Shown in pieces: positions 44,962 through 54,099 of a stretch of DNA of 64,000 bases. The position numbers and the translations under genes are program-made. The notes beneath the pieces were generated by a model. The model had not been told where the DNA came from. It saw only the letters and a program-made list of their open reading frames with translations, and ran no database searches. Origin of the DNA: Nonlabens ulvanivorans (GTDB taxonomy: Bacteria; Bacteroidota; Bacteroidia; Flavobacteriales; Flavobacteriaceae); NCBI RefSeq assembly GCF_000732625.1, contig NZ_JPJI01000032.1, positions 744,001 through 808,000 of the forward strand. Reading direction: 5' to 3'. Each line of letters starts with the position of its first letter. Positions within the stretch are counted from its first letter, which is position 1.

Positions 44962-47675
44962 TGAAAAAGTTTTTAAAAATATTAGGCGTCTTTTTACTCG
45001 CAGTTGTTGTACTTGTTGCAGCAGCACCATTCTTGTTTAAAGACCAAATTGCGACTATCATCAAAAACAAACTTAATGGTGCATTAGATGCTCAGGTTGA
45101 GTTTGCAGATGTGGATTTGAGTTTGTTTAGAGCCTTTCCAGATGCTAGATTACAGATTGATGGATTATCGATTATTAATAAAGCTCCATTTGAAGGTGAT
45201 ACTCTTTTTTATGGTAAGGAAGTGAAACTAGATTTACCAGTAGGTGATTTATTTAATGATGCTTCTGATCCTATACATATCAATGAATTAGTCATTAATG
45301 ACGCGACCTCGAGACTTAAAGTAAATGAAGATGGTAAAGCTAGTTGGGATATTGCAAAGGTGGACTCTACCGCGGTTGTCGTAGAAGAGCCACAAGATAC
45401 GACTGCAGGTTTTAGTTTTGATTTAAATCACTATGAGATTAACAATGCTGATTTTAGCTATGAAGATGTGGCTACTAAAAATAAACTAAGATTAATGAAC
45501 CTGACACATTCAGGGAATGGAGATTTCTCTCTAGACAGTAGTACGTTAGATACCCAGACGAGTGCGCAAGTTTTTTACGGCATGGATGACATAGAATATT
45601 TATCTGGTCAGCAAGTAGAACTAGATGCAGATATTTTAATGGATCTCGCAAATCAGAAATATACTCTTCAAGAAAATGAGGCTTTAATTAATGATCTCAA
45701 GTTAAACCTCGACGGTTATGTGCAAATGGTAGAAGGTGGTACGATGGTAGACTTAGCGTTTAAAACACCTAGTTCTGATTTTAAAAATTTCTTTGCAGTC
45801 ATTCCTGAGGTTTACCGTAAAAATTTGGACGGTATTACCACCACTGGTGATTTTACGGTTAATGGTGTTATTAATGGTATGGTAGACGATGTGCATATAC
45901 CAAAGCTAGATATCAATATTAGCTCTAATAATGCTTCTTTTAAATATCCTGACTTACCGCAAAGTGTTACTAAAATTGATATTGATACACAGATAAAAAA
46001 TACAACAGGTCTTGCAGAAGATACCTATGTTAAAATAGGGAATGTTGCTTTTAATATAGGTCAAGATCGATTGAAAGGAAACGCGCTCGTACGCAATTTG
46101 ACAACTAATATGCTAGTAGATTTAAACCTAGATGGTACATTGAATTTAGGGAATCTATCTAAAGCTTTCCCTATGGGAGATGACATGAATCTAGACGGTA
46201 CATTAGTAGCAGACGTTTCTACAAAGTTTGATATGAACAGTGTAGAACAAGAACGTTATGAAAATATCAATACTAAAGGAACCGCAAGCCTTACTGACTT
46301 TAATTATGCCAGTGCAGATTTGAAAAATCCACTTTATATAGAGCGTGCAGATCTGGATATGAATAATACAAGAATCAAACTCGATAACTTTAAAGCAAAA
46401 ACAGGAAACACAGATTTTGCAGCAAACGGTACGATAAGTAATTTAATGGGATTCTTGTTTAAAGATCAAGACCTTAAGGGAAGTTTTAAAGTCGATTCTA
46501 ATCAGTTCGACACTTCTGATTTTATGACAGAAACAGAAGTTGAGACTACTGAAACTAATAGTGCTAATTCTGCAGCGGCCGCTACAGAGGCGATAAAAAT
46601 ACCTTCATTTCTCAATGCAGATATGTCATTTAACGCAAATAAAGTTTTGTATGATAATCTCACCTTGACTAATGTAAAGGGTCTTGCTTTGGTTAGGGAT
46701 GAAACGCTAACTCTAAATAATACCACTACAGATATTTTTAACGGGAACATCGGTCTTAATGGATCTGTAACTACTAAAGGTGATACGCCATTATTTAACA
46801 TGGCGCTAGATATGAATGATCTAGATATTGCTCAATCTTTTGAAGGATTTGAAATGTTCCAAAAATTAGTGCCTATCATACAGGCATTAAAAGGAAAGAT
46901 AAATACAGAGATTAATTTAAATGGTCAACTAAATAATGACCTTACACCTATAATCAGTAGTCTCACTGGTGATGCTATTGCACAATTATTAACTAGAGAA
47001 ATCGATAAAAACAAGGCGCCATTAATTGCAAAACTAGATGATCGCCTTAATTTTATTAATCTAGATGATTTGAAACTTTCAGACTTAGTGACTAAGCTTA
47101 ATTTTAAAGATGGAGCTGTTCAAATTACTCCATTTGATTTTAATATTAAGGATATTAAAATTACCGCTAGTGGAGCACATAGCTTAACTAATGATATGAG
47201 CTATAAGCTAGATTTAAATGTGCCAGCCAGATATTTAGGTACTGATGGTGCTGCATTATTGTCTAAGTTGAGTGATGAGGATATTGATAAAATATCAGTA
47301 CCGATACCTGTACAGTTATCAGGATCGTTTATGAAACCTAGTGTTGATTTAAATCTAGATCTAGCCGTTAAAAACCTCACAAATCAAATCGTTGAGATAC
47401 AAAAGGCACGTATTAAAGATAAAGGTAAAGAAACACTCGACGATGCTGTTACAGATATATTAGGTGGTAAAAATCCATTAGACGGTATTAAAGATGCAAT
47501 TACAGGTAATAAAAAGCCTAGCGATACCACACAAACTCAAGTAAAGGACTCTACTGCGGTTACAAAACCTAAAGACACTACCGCTATTGGTAAAGCAAAG
47601 GAAGAGGCAGAGGACAAAGTAAAAGAAGCTGCCGGAAATATTTTAAATAATTTATTTAAAAAGAAAAAGTCTTAA
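44961..47675 (+). CDS. AsmA-like protein
   Basis: The 904-residue protein has one N-terminal membrane helix (about 5-25) and a long periplasmic strand-rich region. Chorein/AsmA-like segments lie at the N-terminus (QVEFADVDLSLFRAFPDARLQIDGL) and near the C-terminus. AsmA proteins are thought to bridge the envelope for phospholipid traffic. The C-terminal 70 residues are low complexity (KDTTAIGKAKEEAEDKVKEA). Its stop overlaps the DUF2797 stop in a TTAA. Confidence 0.85.
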   Translation: MKKFLKILGVFLLAVVVLVAAAPFLFKDQIATIIKNKLNGALDAQVEFADVDLSLFRAFPDARLQIDGLSIINKAPFEGDTLFYGKEVKLDLPVGDLFNDASDPIHINELVINDATSRLKVNEDGKASWDIAKVDSTAVVVEEPQDTTAGFSFDLNHYEINNADFSYEDVATKNKLRLMNLTHSGNGDFSLDSSTLDTQTSAQVFYGMDDIEYLSGQQVELDADILMDLANQKYTLQENEALINDLKLNLDGYVQMVEGGTMVDLAFKTPSSDFKNFFAVIPEVYRKNLDGITTTGDFTVNGVINGMVDDVHIPKLDINISSNNASFKYPDLPQSVTKIDIDTQIKNTTGLAEDTYVKIGNVAFNIGQDRLKGNALVRNLTTNMLVDLNLDGTLNLGNLSKAFPMGDDMNLDGTLVADVSTKFDMNSVEQERYENINTKGTASLTDFNYASADLKNPLYIERADLDMNNTRIKLDNFKAKTGNTDFAANGTISNLMGFLFKDQDLKGSFKVDSNQFDTSDFMTETEVETTETNSANSAAAATEAIKIPSFLNADMSFNANKVLYDNLTLTNVKGLALVRDETLTLNNTTTDIFNGNIGLNGSVTTKGDTPLFNMALDMNDLDIAQSFEGFEMFQKLVPIIQALKGKINTEINLNGQLNNDLTPIISSLTGDAIAQLLTREIDKNKAPLIAKLDDRLNFINLDDLKLSDLVTKLNFKDGAVQITPFDFNIKDIKITASGAHSLTNDMSYKLDLNVPARYLGTDGAALLSKLSDEDIDKISVPIPVQLSGSFMKPSVDLNLDLAVKNLTNQIVEIQKARIKDKGKETLDDAVTDILGGKNPLDGIKDAITGNKKPSDTTQTQVKDSTAVTKPKDTTAIGKAKEEAEDKVKEAAGNILNNLFKKKKS

Positions 47676-48466
47676 TCAATCGTTAGGTCCACCACATAAC
47701 CTTCATGGCTGCGTACATTCATTACGTGGCCATCTTCAAAAATAAGGTACTGACCTTTAATTCCTTTTACAATTCCGCTGTGTTCTGGTGTTTTAGAAAG
47801 GTTTACCGTTTTTACCTTTGCTGGGTATTGTAATACAGGAAAGTTGATATGCATCTCGTTTTCTGGAGCTAGAATATACTCTTTTGCTTCCTCAGGGATG
47901 TGTTCGATGACGCTTTCGCGAAAGCGTAATAAATCAACATCTTCAATATCATTAGTCAACATTTTTCTCCAATTGGTCTTGTCTGCTACGTGATCTTTTA
48001 GGGCAACTTCAGCAATTCCAGCTAGGTAGCGATTAGGCGTTTCTAAAATAGCAATTGCCTCATGTGCACCTTGATCAATCCATCGAGTCGGTACTTGCGT
48101 TTTGCGTGTGACACCTACTTTTACATTGCTGGAATTTGCTAGGTAAACGATGTGCGGTTTAAGCTGTACTTTTTTCTCATATTCTATATCACGATCTTCC
48201 TCGTCTAGATGGGCACGACTCAGTTCTGGTTTCATGATCCAGTCGCCAGCTTGTGGTGCGCTAGTAAAACAATCGTAGCAAAATCCCTGACGCCATATTT
48301 TCTTATCCAGGCCGCAATTAAGACATTCATTTGCGACATGCTTGATATGGATTTTTTTATCGAGCAGCTGGTTAACATGTATAAAGTTATCTTTAAAAAC
48401 CCAATAGTATTGAACGGTTTCTTGTAGTTCGGTCTGCATTTTACGTAAGGTTCCTGTAACCAGCAT
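47672..48466 (-). CDS. DUF2797 protein with zinc knuckle and GIY-YIG-like segment
   Basis: The 264-residue protein has a zinc-binding C48-x2-C51 / C63-x2-C66 set, then IVYLANSSNVKVGVT (about 106-120) with TRWIDQGA eight residues later. This layout (VYLA, KVGVT, R..DQGA) resembles the core of GIY-YIG nucleases. Function is unknown. A palindrome copy at 47911 encodes RFRES. Confidence 0.8.
   Translation of the reverse strand: MLVTGTLRKMQTELQETVQYYWVFKDNFIHVNQLLDKKIHIKHVANECLNCGLDKKIWRQGFCYDCFTSAPQAGDWIMKPELSRAHLDEEDRDIEYEKKVQLKPHIVYLANSSNVKVGVTRKTQVPTRWIDQGAHEAIAILETPNRYLAGIAEVALKDHVADKTNWRKMLTNDIEDVDLLRFRESVIEHIPEEAKEYILAPENEMHINFPVLQYPAKVKTVNLSKTPEHSGIVKGIKGQYLIFEDGHVMNVRSHEGYVVDLTID
47911..47926. 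repeat. 16-bp palindrome, perfect copy (DUF2797 gene)
   Basis: CGCTTTCGCGAAAGCG, read on the minus strand as RFRES near residue 183. Confidence 0.9.
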
Positions 48467-48528
48467 AGTCGCTTTATGTTTTTAGTAGTATTTTAGTACG
48501 GTAAAAATACCCAAGTTTTTTCGGCTTT

Positions 48529-50055
48529 ATGGCTATACCGTTAATCAATTCTGTAGTATCGTGGTTTCTTAAGAAACGTATACATGATATGGAGCTTTTT
48601 ATGAAGCATCCACAAGAGTTGCAAAACAATCTGTTGATGGACATGATACGTTTTGCACGTCATACTGAAGTGGGAAAAAAATATGGTTTTGCAGATATGA
48701 AGTCATATCGGGATTTTGCAGACCGTGTGCCATTAGGAAATTATAATGATGTTCAAGATGATATTGAGCGTTGTAAAAATGGTGAAAACAACATTTTATG
48801 GCCTACACCTATTAAATGGTTTGCCATGAGTAGTGGTACCACCAGTAGCCGTAGTAAGTTCATACCCGTAAGTCAGGAATCTCTTGAGGATTGTCATTAT
48901 GCAGCGGCAAAGGATTTGTTATGTATGTATCTTAATAATAATCCTAATTCAAAACTGTTTAGAGGTAAAGGCTTGCGTCTAGGTGGTAGTAAAAAACTAG
49001 ATAAAATAGCTGGTACTAGTGCTGGTGATTTAAGTTCTATTCTCATAGATAATATGCCTTTTTGGGCAGATTATAGTTCCACACCAGGTAATGAGATTGC
49101 ACTCATGCCCGACTGGGAAACTAAGATGCCAGCCATAGTACGAGAAACTATTAATGAGAAAGTAACCAGTCTTGCTGGTGTACCGTCATGGATGATGGTG
49201 TTGTTGAATAACGTGCTAGAAACTACTGGAAAAAACAATATCTTAGAAGTATGGCCTGATATGGAAGTGTTCTTTCATGGAGGCGTGAGTTTTGATCCTT
49301 ATATAGATCAATATAAAAAGTTGTTGCCAGACGATAAAATCAAGTATTACGAAACCTATAATGCCAGTGAAGGATTCTTTGCCATACAAGATAGTAATCA
49401 TAATAAGGAGTTGCTGTTAATGCTGGATTACGGGATTTTCTATGAGTTCATCCCTATGAAAACTTATGGGACACCAGATGAAAAAATCATCACCTTAGAC
49501 CAAGTAGAAGTAGGAGAGAACTATGCCATAGTTATTACTACAAATGGCGGTTTGTGGCGTTATAAAATAGGCGATACGGTACGTTTTACGAGTAAAGCAC
49601 CATATCACATCAAAGTTACTGGTAGAACGAAACACCATATTAATGTTTTTGGAGAAGAGCTTATCATAGAAAATGCTGAGGCTGCGCTTAAAAAAGCAAT
49701 GAAAGAAGTGCCATGCAGTATTAAAGATTATACGGTAGCACCCATTTTTATGCAAGGAAAAGAAAAAGGTGCTCACGAGTGGATGATCGAGTTTGATCAC
49801 AAACCTACTGACTTGCAAAAATTTGCTCGCACGCTGGATAAAGAACTCCAGCAAGTGAACTCAGACTATGAGGCAAAACGAGCTAATAACATCACACTTA
49901 CAGAGCTTAAAATTCACGACGCACAACCCGATTTATTCTACAACTGGCTCAAAGAAAAAGACAAACTAGGCGGACAACATAAAATTCCTAGATTGAGCAA
50001 TTCCAGAGATTATATGGAAGAGTTGTTGCGATTGCAGTCGCAAATTCAAGCATAA
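48529..50055 (+). CDS. GH3-family acyl-acid-amido synthetase-like protein
   Basis: The 508-residue protein matches the GH3 (auxin-responsive promoter) family of ANL-type adenylating enzymes. The ATP-binding motif SSGTTSSRSKFIPVS (about 102-116) and the YNASEGFFAIQ segment (about 280-290) are present. GH3 enzymes join amino acids to carboxylic acids; the bacterial substrates are unknown. It is a single gene with a terminator behind it. Confidence 0.88.
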   Translation: MAIPLINSVVSWFLKKRIHDMELFMKHPQELQNNLLMDMIRFARHTEVGKKYGFADMKSYRDFADRVPLGNYNDVQDDIERCKNGENNILWPTPIKWFAMSSGTTSSRSKFIPVSQESLEDCHYAAAKDLLCMYLNNNPNSKLFRGKGLRLGGSKKLDKIAGTSAGDLSSILIDNMPFWADYSSTPGNEIALMPDWETKMPAIVRETINEKVTSLAGVPSWMMVLLNNVLETTGKNNILEVWPDMEVFFHGGVSFDPYIDQYKKLLPDDKIKYYETYNASEGFFAIQDSNHNKELLLMLDYGIFYEFIPMKTYGTPDEKIITLDQVEVGENYAIVITTNGGLWRYKIGDTVRFTSKAPYHIKVTGRTKHHINVFGEELIIENAEAALKKAMKEVPCSIKDYTVAPIFMQGKEKGAHEWMIEFDHKPTDLQKFARTLDKELQQVNSDYEAKRANNITLTELKIHDAQPDLFYNWLKEKDKLGGQHKIPRLSNSRDYMEELLRLQSQIQA

Positions 50056-50084
50056 AAAAACCCCATCAATCGATGAGGTTTTTC
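50054..50084. terminator. Hairpin terminator between GH3-like gene and clpX
   Basis: Stem aaaaacc-c-catc / gatg-a-ggttttt. The one mismatched pair becomes a U-G wobble on the minus strand, so it suits clpX best, but T-runs on both sides allow use from both genes. Confidence 0.75.
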
Positions 50085-50106
50085 ACTTTATAGCGTGCTG
50101 CCGTTT

Positions 50107-51348
50107 TTAAACTACAGCCTTTAATTGTTTTTGAATACCGCTTTTATTGAGTTTAGACTCGGCATAGGTTTTTGTGACTTTAAATTCTTTATCATCACTA
50201 CTAGGTAAATCAAACATAGCGTCTGTAAATATCGCTTCACAAAGAGAACGTAATCCACGAGCTCCTAACTTATATTCAATCGCTTTTTCAACAATATAAT
50301 CCAGTGCACCATCAGTAATGGTAAATGTAATATCATCCATACCAAAAAGTTTAGTATACTGCTTGATAATCGCATTTTTAGGTTCTGTAAGAATAGCTCT
50401 TAAAGTACCTGCATCTAATGGATTCATATGTGTAAGTACAGGTAAACGACCTATGATTTCTGGAATCATCCCAAAATCTTTGACATCTTTAGGGATGATA
50501 TATTTCAAGATGTTGTCTTGATCTTTTACATCATCATTAGACATACTAGCGCTAAAACCTACCGCTTGCATATTCAATCGCTTACGGATCACTTTTTCTA
50601 TTCCGTCAAAGGCTCCACCAGCGATAAATAGGATATTCTCTGTATTTACTTCAATAAATTTCTGATCTGGATGCTTACGACCACCTTTAGGCGGTACGTT
50701 AACAACGGTTCCTTCTAGTAATTTAAGAAGTCCTTGTTGCACTCCTTCACCAGATACATCTCTAGTAATAGATGGATTATCACTCTTGCGAGCAATTTTA
50801 TCTATCTCATCGATAAATACGATTCCGGTTTGTGCTTTTTCAAGATTATAATCTGCAGCTTGTAAGAGACGTGTTAAGATACTTTCTACGTCTTCACCTA
50901 CATAACCAGCCTCAGTAAGTACGGTAGCATCAACTATTGCTAGCGGTACATTAAGCATGCGAGCAATGGTTTTGGCAATAAGTGTTTTACCAGTACCGGT
51001 CTGTCCTACCATAAGGATATTGGATTTTTGAATCTCAATATCATCATCGTTATCTACTTGTAATAATCTCTTGTAGTGATTATAAACGGCGACAGACATC
51101 ACTTTTTTAGTGAACTCTTGACCTATGATATACTCATCAAGAAAAGCTTTAATATCTTGTGGCTTGCGCAGTTTCAGCTCGGCATTAGTGATACCAGTTT
51201 CATCTTCTTTCTTGACATCTTCTAATACAATACCATGTGCTTGCTCGATACAACGATCACAAATGTGCGCGTCTAATCCTGCAATTAATAAATTGGTATC
51301 GGCCTTATTACGGCCACAAAAACTGCATTCCAGTTGTTCTTTACTCAT
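50107..51348 (-). CDS. clpX: ATP-dependent Clp protease ATP-binding subunit ClpX
   Basis: The 413-residue AAA+ unfoldase has the zinc finger C8-x2-C11...C30-x2-C33, Walker A GQTGTGKT (K121), Walker [11 protein letters not shown] and the IGF-like loop region for ClpP docking. It unfolds tagged proteins for ClpP. It is the last gene of the tig-clpP-clpX run. Confidence 0.95.
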   Translation of the reverse strand: MSKEQLECSFCGRNKADTNLLIAGLDAHICDRCIEQAHGIVLEDVKKEDETGITNAELKLRKPQDIKAFLDEYIIGQEFTKKVMSVAVYNHYKRLLQVDNDDDIEIQKSNILMVGQTGTGKTLIAKTIARMLNVPLAIVDATVLTEAGYVGEDVESILTRLLQAADYNLEKAQTGIVFIDEIDKIARKSDNPSITRDVSGEGVQQGLLKLLEGTVVNVPPKGGRKHPDQKFIEVNTENILFIAGGAFDGIEKVIRKRLNMQAVGFSASMSNDDVKDQDNILKYIIPKDVKDFGMIPEIIGRLPVLTHMNPLDAGTLRAILTEPKNAIIKQYTKLFGMDDITFTITDGALDYIVEKAIEYKLGARGLRSLCEAIFTDAMFDLPSSDDKEFKVTKTYAESKLNKSGIQKQLKAVV

Positions 51349-51381
51349 AATTTGTAGTTTGTAGTACTTTGTTTTAGAATA

Positions 51382-51397
51382 CGCTTTCGCGAAAGCG
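51382..51397. repeat. 16-bp palindrome, perfect copy (clpP-clpX gap)
   Basis: CGCTTTCGCGAAAGCG, 34 bp before clpX. One of three copies outside coding sequence; no T-run follows, so it is not an obvious terminator. Confidence 0.9.
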
Positions 51398-51417
51398 TAA
51401 ACACTATAACAGATGTA

Positions 51418-52092
51418 CTAGTCACGAGTTAGTACTTCATCAATCATACCGTACTCTTTAGCCTCGGCAGCCTTCATCCAGTAATCACGATCTGAGTCTG
51501 CATAGACTTTTTCATAAGTTTGCTTAGAATGCTTAGCAATAATAGTATAAAGTTCTTCTCTTAATTTAACGACCTCGCGTGCGGTGATTTCTATATCACT
51601 AGCTTGTCCTTGTGCGCCACTAGAAACCTGATGGATCATCACACGACTATGTGGTAAGGCACTGCGTTTTCCATCTGCTCCTGCACATAGTAAAACAGCT
51701 CCCATACTAGCAGCCATACCGGTACAAATTGTTGCAACATCTGGTTTGATAAATTGCATCGTGTCATAAATACCTAAACCTGCATAAACGCTACCACCTG
51801 GTGAGTTGATGTAGATTTGTATGTCCTTGTTTGCATCTGTGCTTTCTAAGAAAAGCAACTGTGCTTGTATAATGTTTGCTACTTGATCATTTACTCCAGT
51901 ACCCATAAAAATGATACGGTCCATCATTAAACGTGAAAACACGTCAAAGATGGCGATGTTCATCTGGCGTTCTTCAATAATATTAGGAGTAAGATTAGTA
52001 GGGTACATGCTACCCATTATTTTATCGTAATACATCGGGTTGACACCTTGATCTTTTACGGCAAACTTTTCAAATTCTTTAGATATATCCAT
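51418..52092 (-). CDS. clpP: ATP-dependent Clp protease proteolytic subunit ClpP
   Basis: The 224-residue serine protease has the triad in standard context: S129 in AASMGA, H154 in VMIHQ and D203 in DSDRDYWM. It forms the 14-mer barrel used by ClpX. Gap to clpX is 69 bp with a palindrome in it. Confidence 0.95.
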   Translation of the reverse strand: MDISKEFEKFAVKDQGVNPMYYDKIMGSMYPTNLTPNIIEERQMNIAIFDVFSRLMMDRIIFMGTGVNDQVANIIQAQLLFLESTDANKDIQIYINSPGGSVYAGLGIYDTMQFIKPDVATICTGMAASMGAVLLCAGADGKRSALPHSRVMIHQVSSGAQGQASDIEITAREVVKLREELYTIIAKHSKQTYEKVYADSDRDYWMKAAEAKEYGMIDEVLTRD

Positions 52093-52118
52093 GTGGTAAT
52101 ATTACTTTTAATAAGGTA

Positions 52119-52152
52119 AAAAAGGCGTTAACCTATTGATAAAGTTAACGCC
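52119..52152 (-). terminator. Hairpin terminator between tig and clpP
   Basis: Perfect 9-bp stem ggcgttaac/gttaacgcc with an 11-nt loop and a six-T run on the minus strand. It should reduce readthrough from tig into clpP. Confidence 0.8.
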
Positions 52153-52179
52153 CTAAAGATAAGAATTATTCCATCGAGT

Positions 52180-53508
52180 TTATGACTCGTAGGCTTCCTT
52201 AATGAACTCTTCATAGGTAAGCTCTTTTTTCTTGAGCTTTGCGTTTTCCTTAAAGAATTGTAACATTTTTTCGTTTTGTAATTGCTCGCTCATTCTTTTT
52301 ACCTCTTCTTGGTTTTGCATGATGCGTGCAACAACTCCATCTATCTCTTCATCACTAGCATCTGTATGACCATACTGTGCCATTTGTGCTTTGATTTGAG
52401 TACGAGAATAATCTTTTAGTTCTTCAAATTTTAATTGAAGATCTGGATTAGTCTTTAATATTTTAGATTCAATTAGCTGGTAACGTAGACCTTTTTCAGA
52501 ACGCTCATACTCTGCAGCGGCTTCTTCTTCAGTCATAGGGTTCTCACCAGAATTTGCTATCCATCTCTTTAAAAAGTCTGCTGGAAGATCAAATTTTGTG
52601 TTTTCAATAAGTCCTTCAGTAACGTCTGTTAAGAGTTTTTGATCTGTTTGTTGAGAGAACTGGCGTCCAGCATCTTCTCTTAAACGTTCCATTAATTCTT
52701 CTTTACTTGAAATGACTCCAGGACCGAATAACTTATCAAAGAACTCTTGATTCATCTCAGCAAGTTCACGCTCGTTAACCTCAGTGATTTCAAAAGTTAC
52801 TTTAATGTCTAGACCATGTGCTTTATCGTGCTCTACTTTTAAGAAGTTCATCAAATCGTGATCATCTTCAAAAAGGCTTTTAGTTTTTAGTTCTAAAGTA
52901 TCACCTACTTTACTACCTACAAATTTCTTAAGGTTGGTCTTCCCTTTGATTTTGTCGGTTTTAAAGGTAGCGTCACTGTTGATGTCTTCATCATCATTAC
53001 GGAAAACTCCAGTCACTTCATTACCTTCAGCAACGGTATCCTTAGCAATTAATTTACCATATTGCTCACGGATACGATCAATTTGACGATTTAAAGTATC
53101 GTCATCTGTTTTGATCTCGTAGTGAGTAATGGTCTTTTTACCTTTTACATCTACATCAAATTGTGGAGCTATACCTAGTTCAAATTCAAAGGTAAAATCG
53201 TCTGCATCCCAGTTGATGTCCTCTTGAGCTTTAGGAAGTGGATTTCCTAATAACTCAAGTTCTTCTTTAGTAATATACTCGTTCAATTGTTGCTGGATCA
53301 TTTTATTGATCTCTTCAACTAGAATAGGAGTTCTGTATTTTTTTCTGATTAAGCTAGCAGGTACATGTCCTTTTCTGAAACCAGGAATGTTTGCTGTCTT
53401 GCGATAATCTGCAAGTAACTTATCTACTTGTTCTTGATAGTCTGCTTTCTCAACAGTTAGTGTAAGCAACGCATTAAGTGCGTCTATGTCAGTGCGCTTG
53501 ATATTCAT
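52180..53508 (-). CDS. tig: Trigger factor
   Basis: The 442-residue ribosome-bound chaperone starts with the ribosome-binding domain (NIPGFRKGHVPASLIRKKY, about 37-55), then the central FKBP-like domain (about 150-245) and the helical C-terminal chaperone arms. In Bacteroidota the FKBP-like part is often weakly conserved, as here. It lies upstream of clpP and clpX as in most bacteria. Confidence 0.92.
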   Translation of the reverse strand: MNIKRTDIDALNALLTLTVEKADYQEQVDKLLADYRKTANIPGFRKGHVPASLIRKKYRTPILVEEINKMIQQQLNEYITKEELELLGNPLPKAQEDINWDADDFTFEFELGIAPQFDVDVKGKKTITHYEIKTDDDTLNRQIDRIREQYGKLIAKDTVAEGNEVTGVFRNDDEDINSDATFKTDKIKGKTNLKKFVGSKVGDTLELKTKSLFEDDHDLMNFLKVEHDKAHGLDIKVTFEITEVNERELAEMNQEFFDKLFGPGVISSKEELMERLREDAGRQFSQQTDQKLLTDVTEGLIENTKFDLPADFLKRWIANSGENPMTEEEAAAEYERSEKGLRYQLIESKILKTNPDLQLKFEELKDYSRTQIKAQMAQYGHTDASDEEIDGVVARIMQNQEEVKRMSEQLQNEKMLQFFKENAKLKKKELTYEEFIKEAYES

Positions 53509-53542
53509 TTAAAGACTTTTAAGTGCTGTTAAAATTGGGGTG

Positions 53543-53573
53543 CAAAATTACTCTTTATTTGCGTGTAATCAAA
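53543..53573 (-). promoter_or_regulatory. Bacteroidota-type promoter for tig
   Basis: On the minus strand TTTG (53573-53570), 19-nt spacer, TAATTTTG (53550-53543), 34 nt before the tig ATG. Confidence 0.7.
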
Positions 53574-53670
53574 TAGTTTGTAACAATGAACGGTTTTAAA
53601 GTCACGGTTTTAACTTGAATTTACGTTTTTAGGATACAAAATGCTGCTGTAGCATGGCATCTTATGTCGA

Positions 53671-54018
53671 TTAATCCTTGTCCTTTTCTAGTAGTTGAAA
53701 CAATATAGAGCGACCGATAGCTAATAGTAAAGAGAAAATAAAAGCCCATAAAAGCCCATCCACCTCAAAACCGCTTACTAGCCAATCTGCAAGTAAAATG
53801 ATGATTGCATTGATGACTAAAAGAAATATCCCTAGAGTAATTATGGTCACTGGTAATGTGAGTATCACTAGAATAGGTCTTACTATAAAGTTTAGAAGTG
53901 ATAATGAAATGGCAACTAAAATAGCACTTAGATATCCATCGGTACTTACTCCTGGTAATAGCTTTGAAAGCAATACAACTAATAGTGCAGTTATTAACAG
54001 CTTGATTATAAATTTCAT
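53671..54018 (-). CDS. Small membrane protein, phage holin 4_2/YvlD type
   Basis: The 115-residue protein has four membrane helices and the VRPILVILTLPVTIITLGIFLLVINAIII pattern of the phage_holin_4_2 (YvlD) family. Despite the family name there is no phage context here. It is a single gene. Confidence 0.85.
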   Translation of the reverse strand: MKFIIKLLITALLVVLLSKLLPGVSTDGYLSAILVAISLSLLNFIVRPILVILTLPVTIITLGIFLLVINAIIILLADWLVSGFEVDGLLWAFIFSLLLAIGRSILFQLLEKDKD

Positions 54019-54046
54019 AATGTATGATTTAGGTGGTAAAAATAAA

Positions 54047-54079
54047 AAAATCCGTCTCAGTAAAACCGAGACGGATTTT
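54047..54079 (-). terminator. Hairpin terminator after the SGNH lipoprotein gene
   Basis: Stem aaaatccgtctc/gagacggatttt with a 9-nt loop and a T-run on the minus strand, 20 nt after the stop. Confidence 0.85.
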
Positions 54080-54099
54080 AATAAATTATTGAACTGATT

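Noticed and set aside
51382-51397. Terminator upstream of clpX
   Set aside because: It is a copy of the 16-bp palindrome found inside many genes, has no loop and no T-run, and so is not a standard terminator.
53671-54018. Phage holin
   Set aside because: The family name is misleading; this four-helix YvlD-type protein is a common chromosomal gene and stands alone between tig and a lipoprotein gene.
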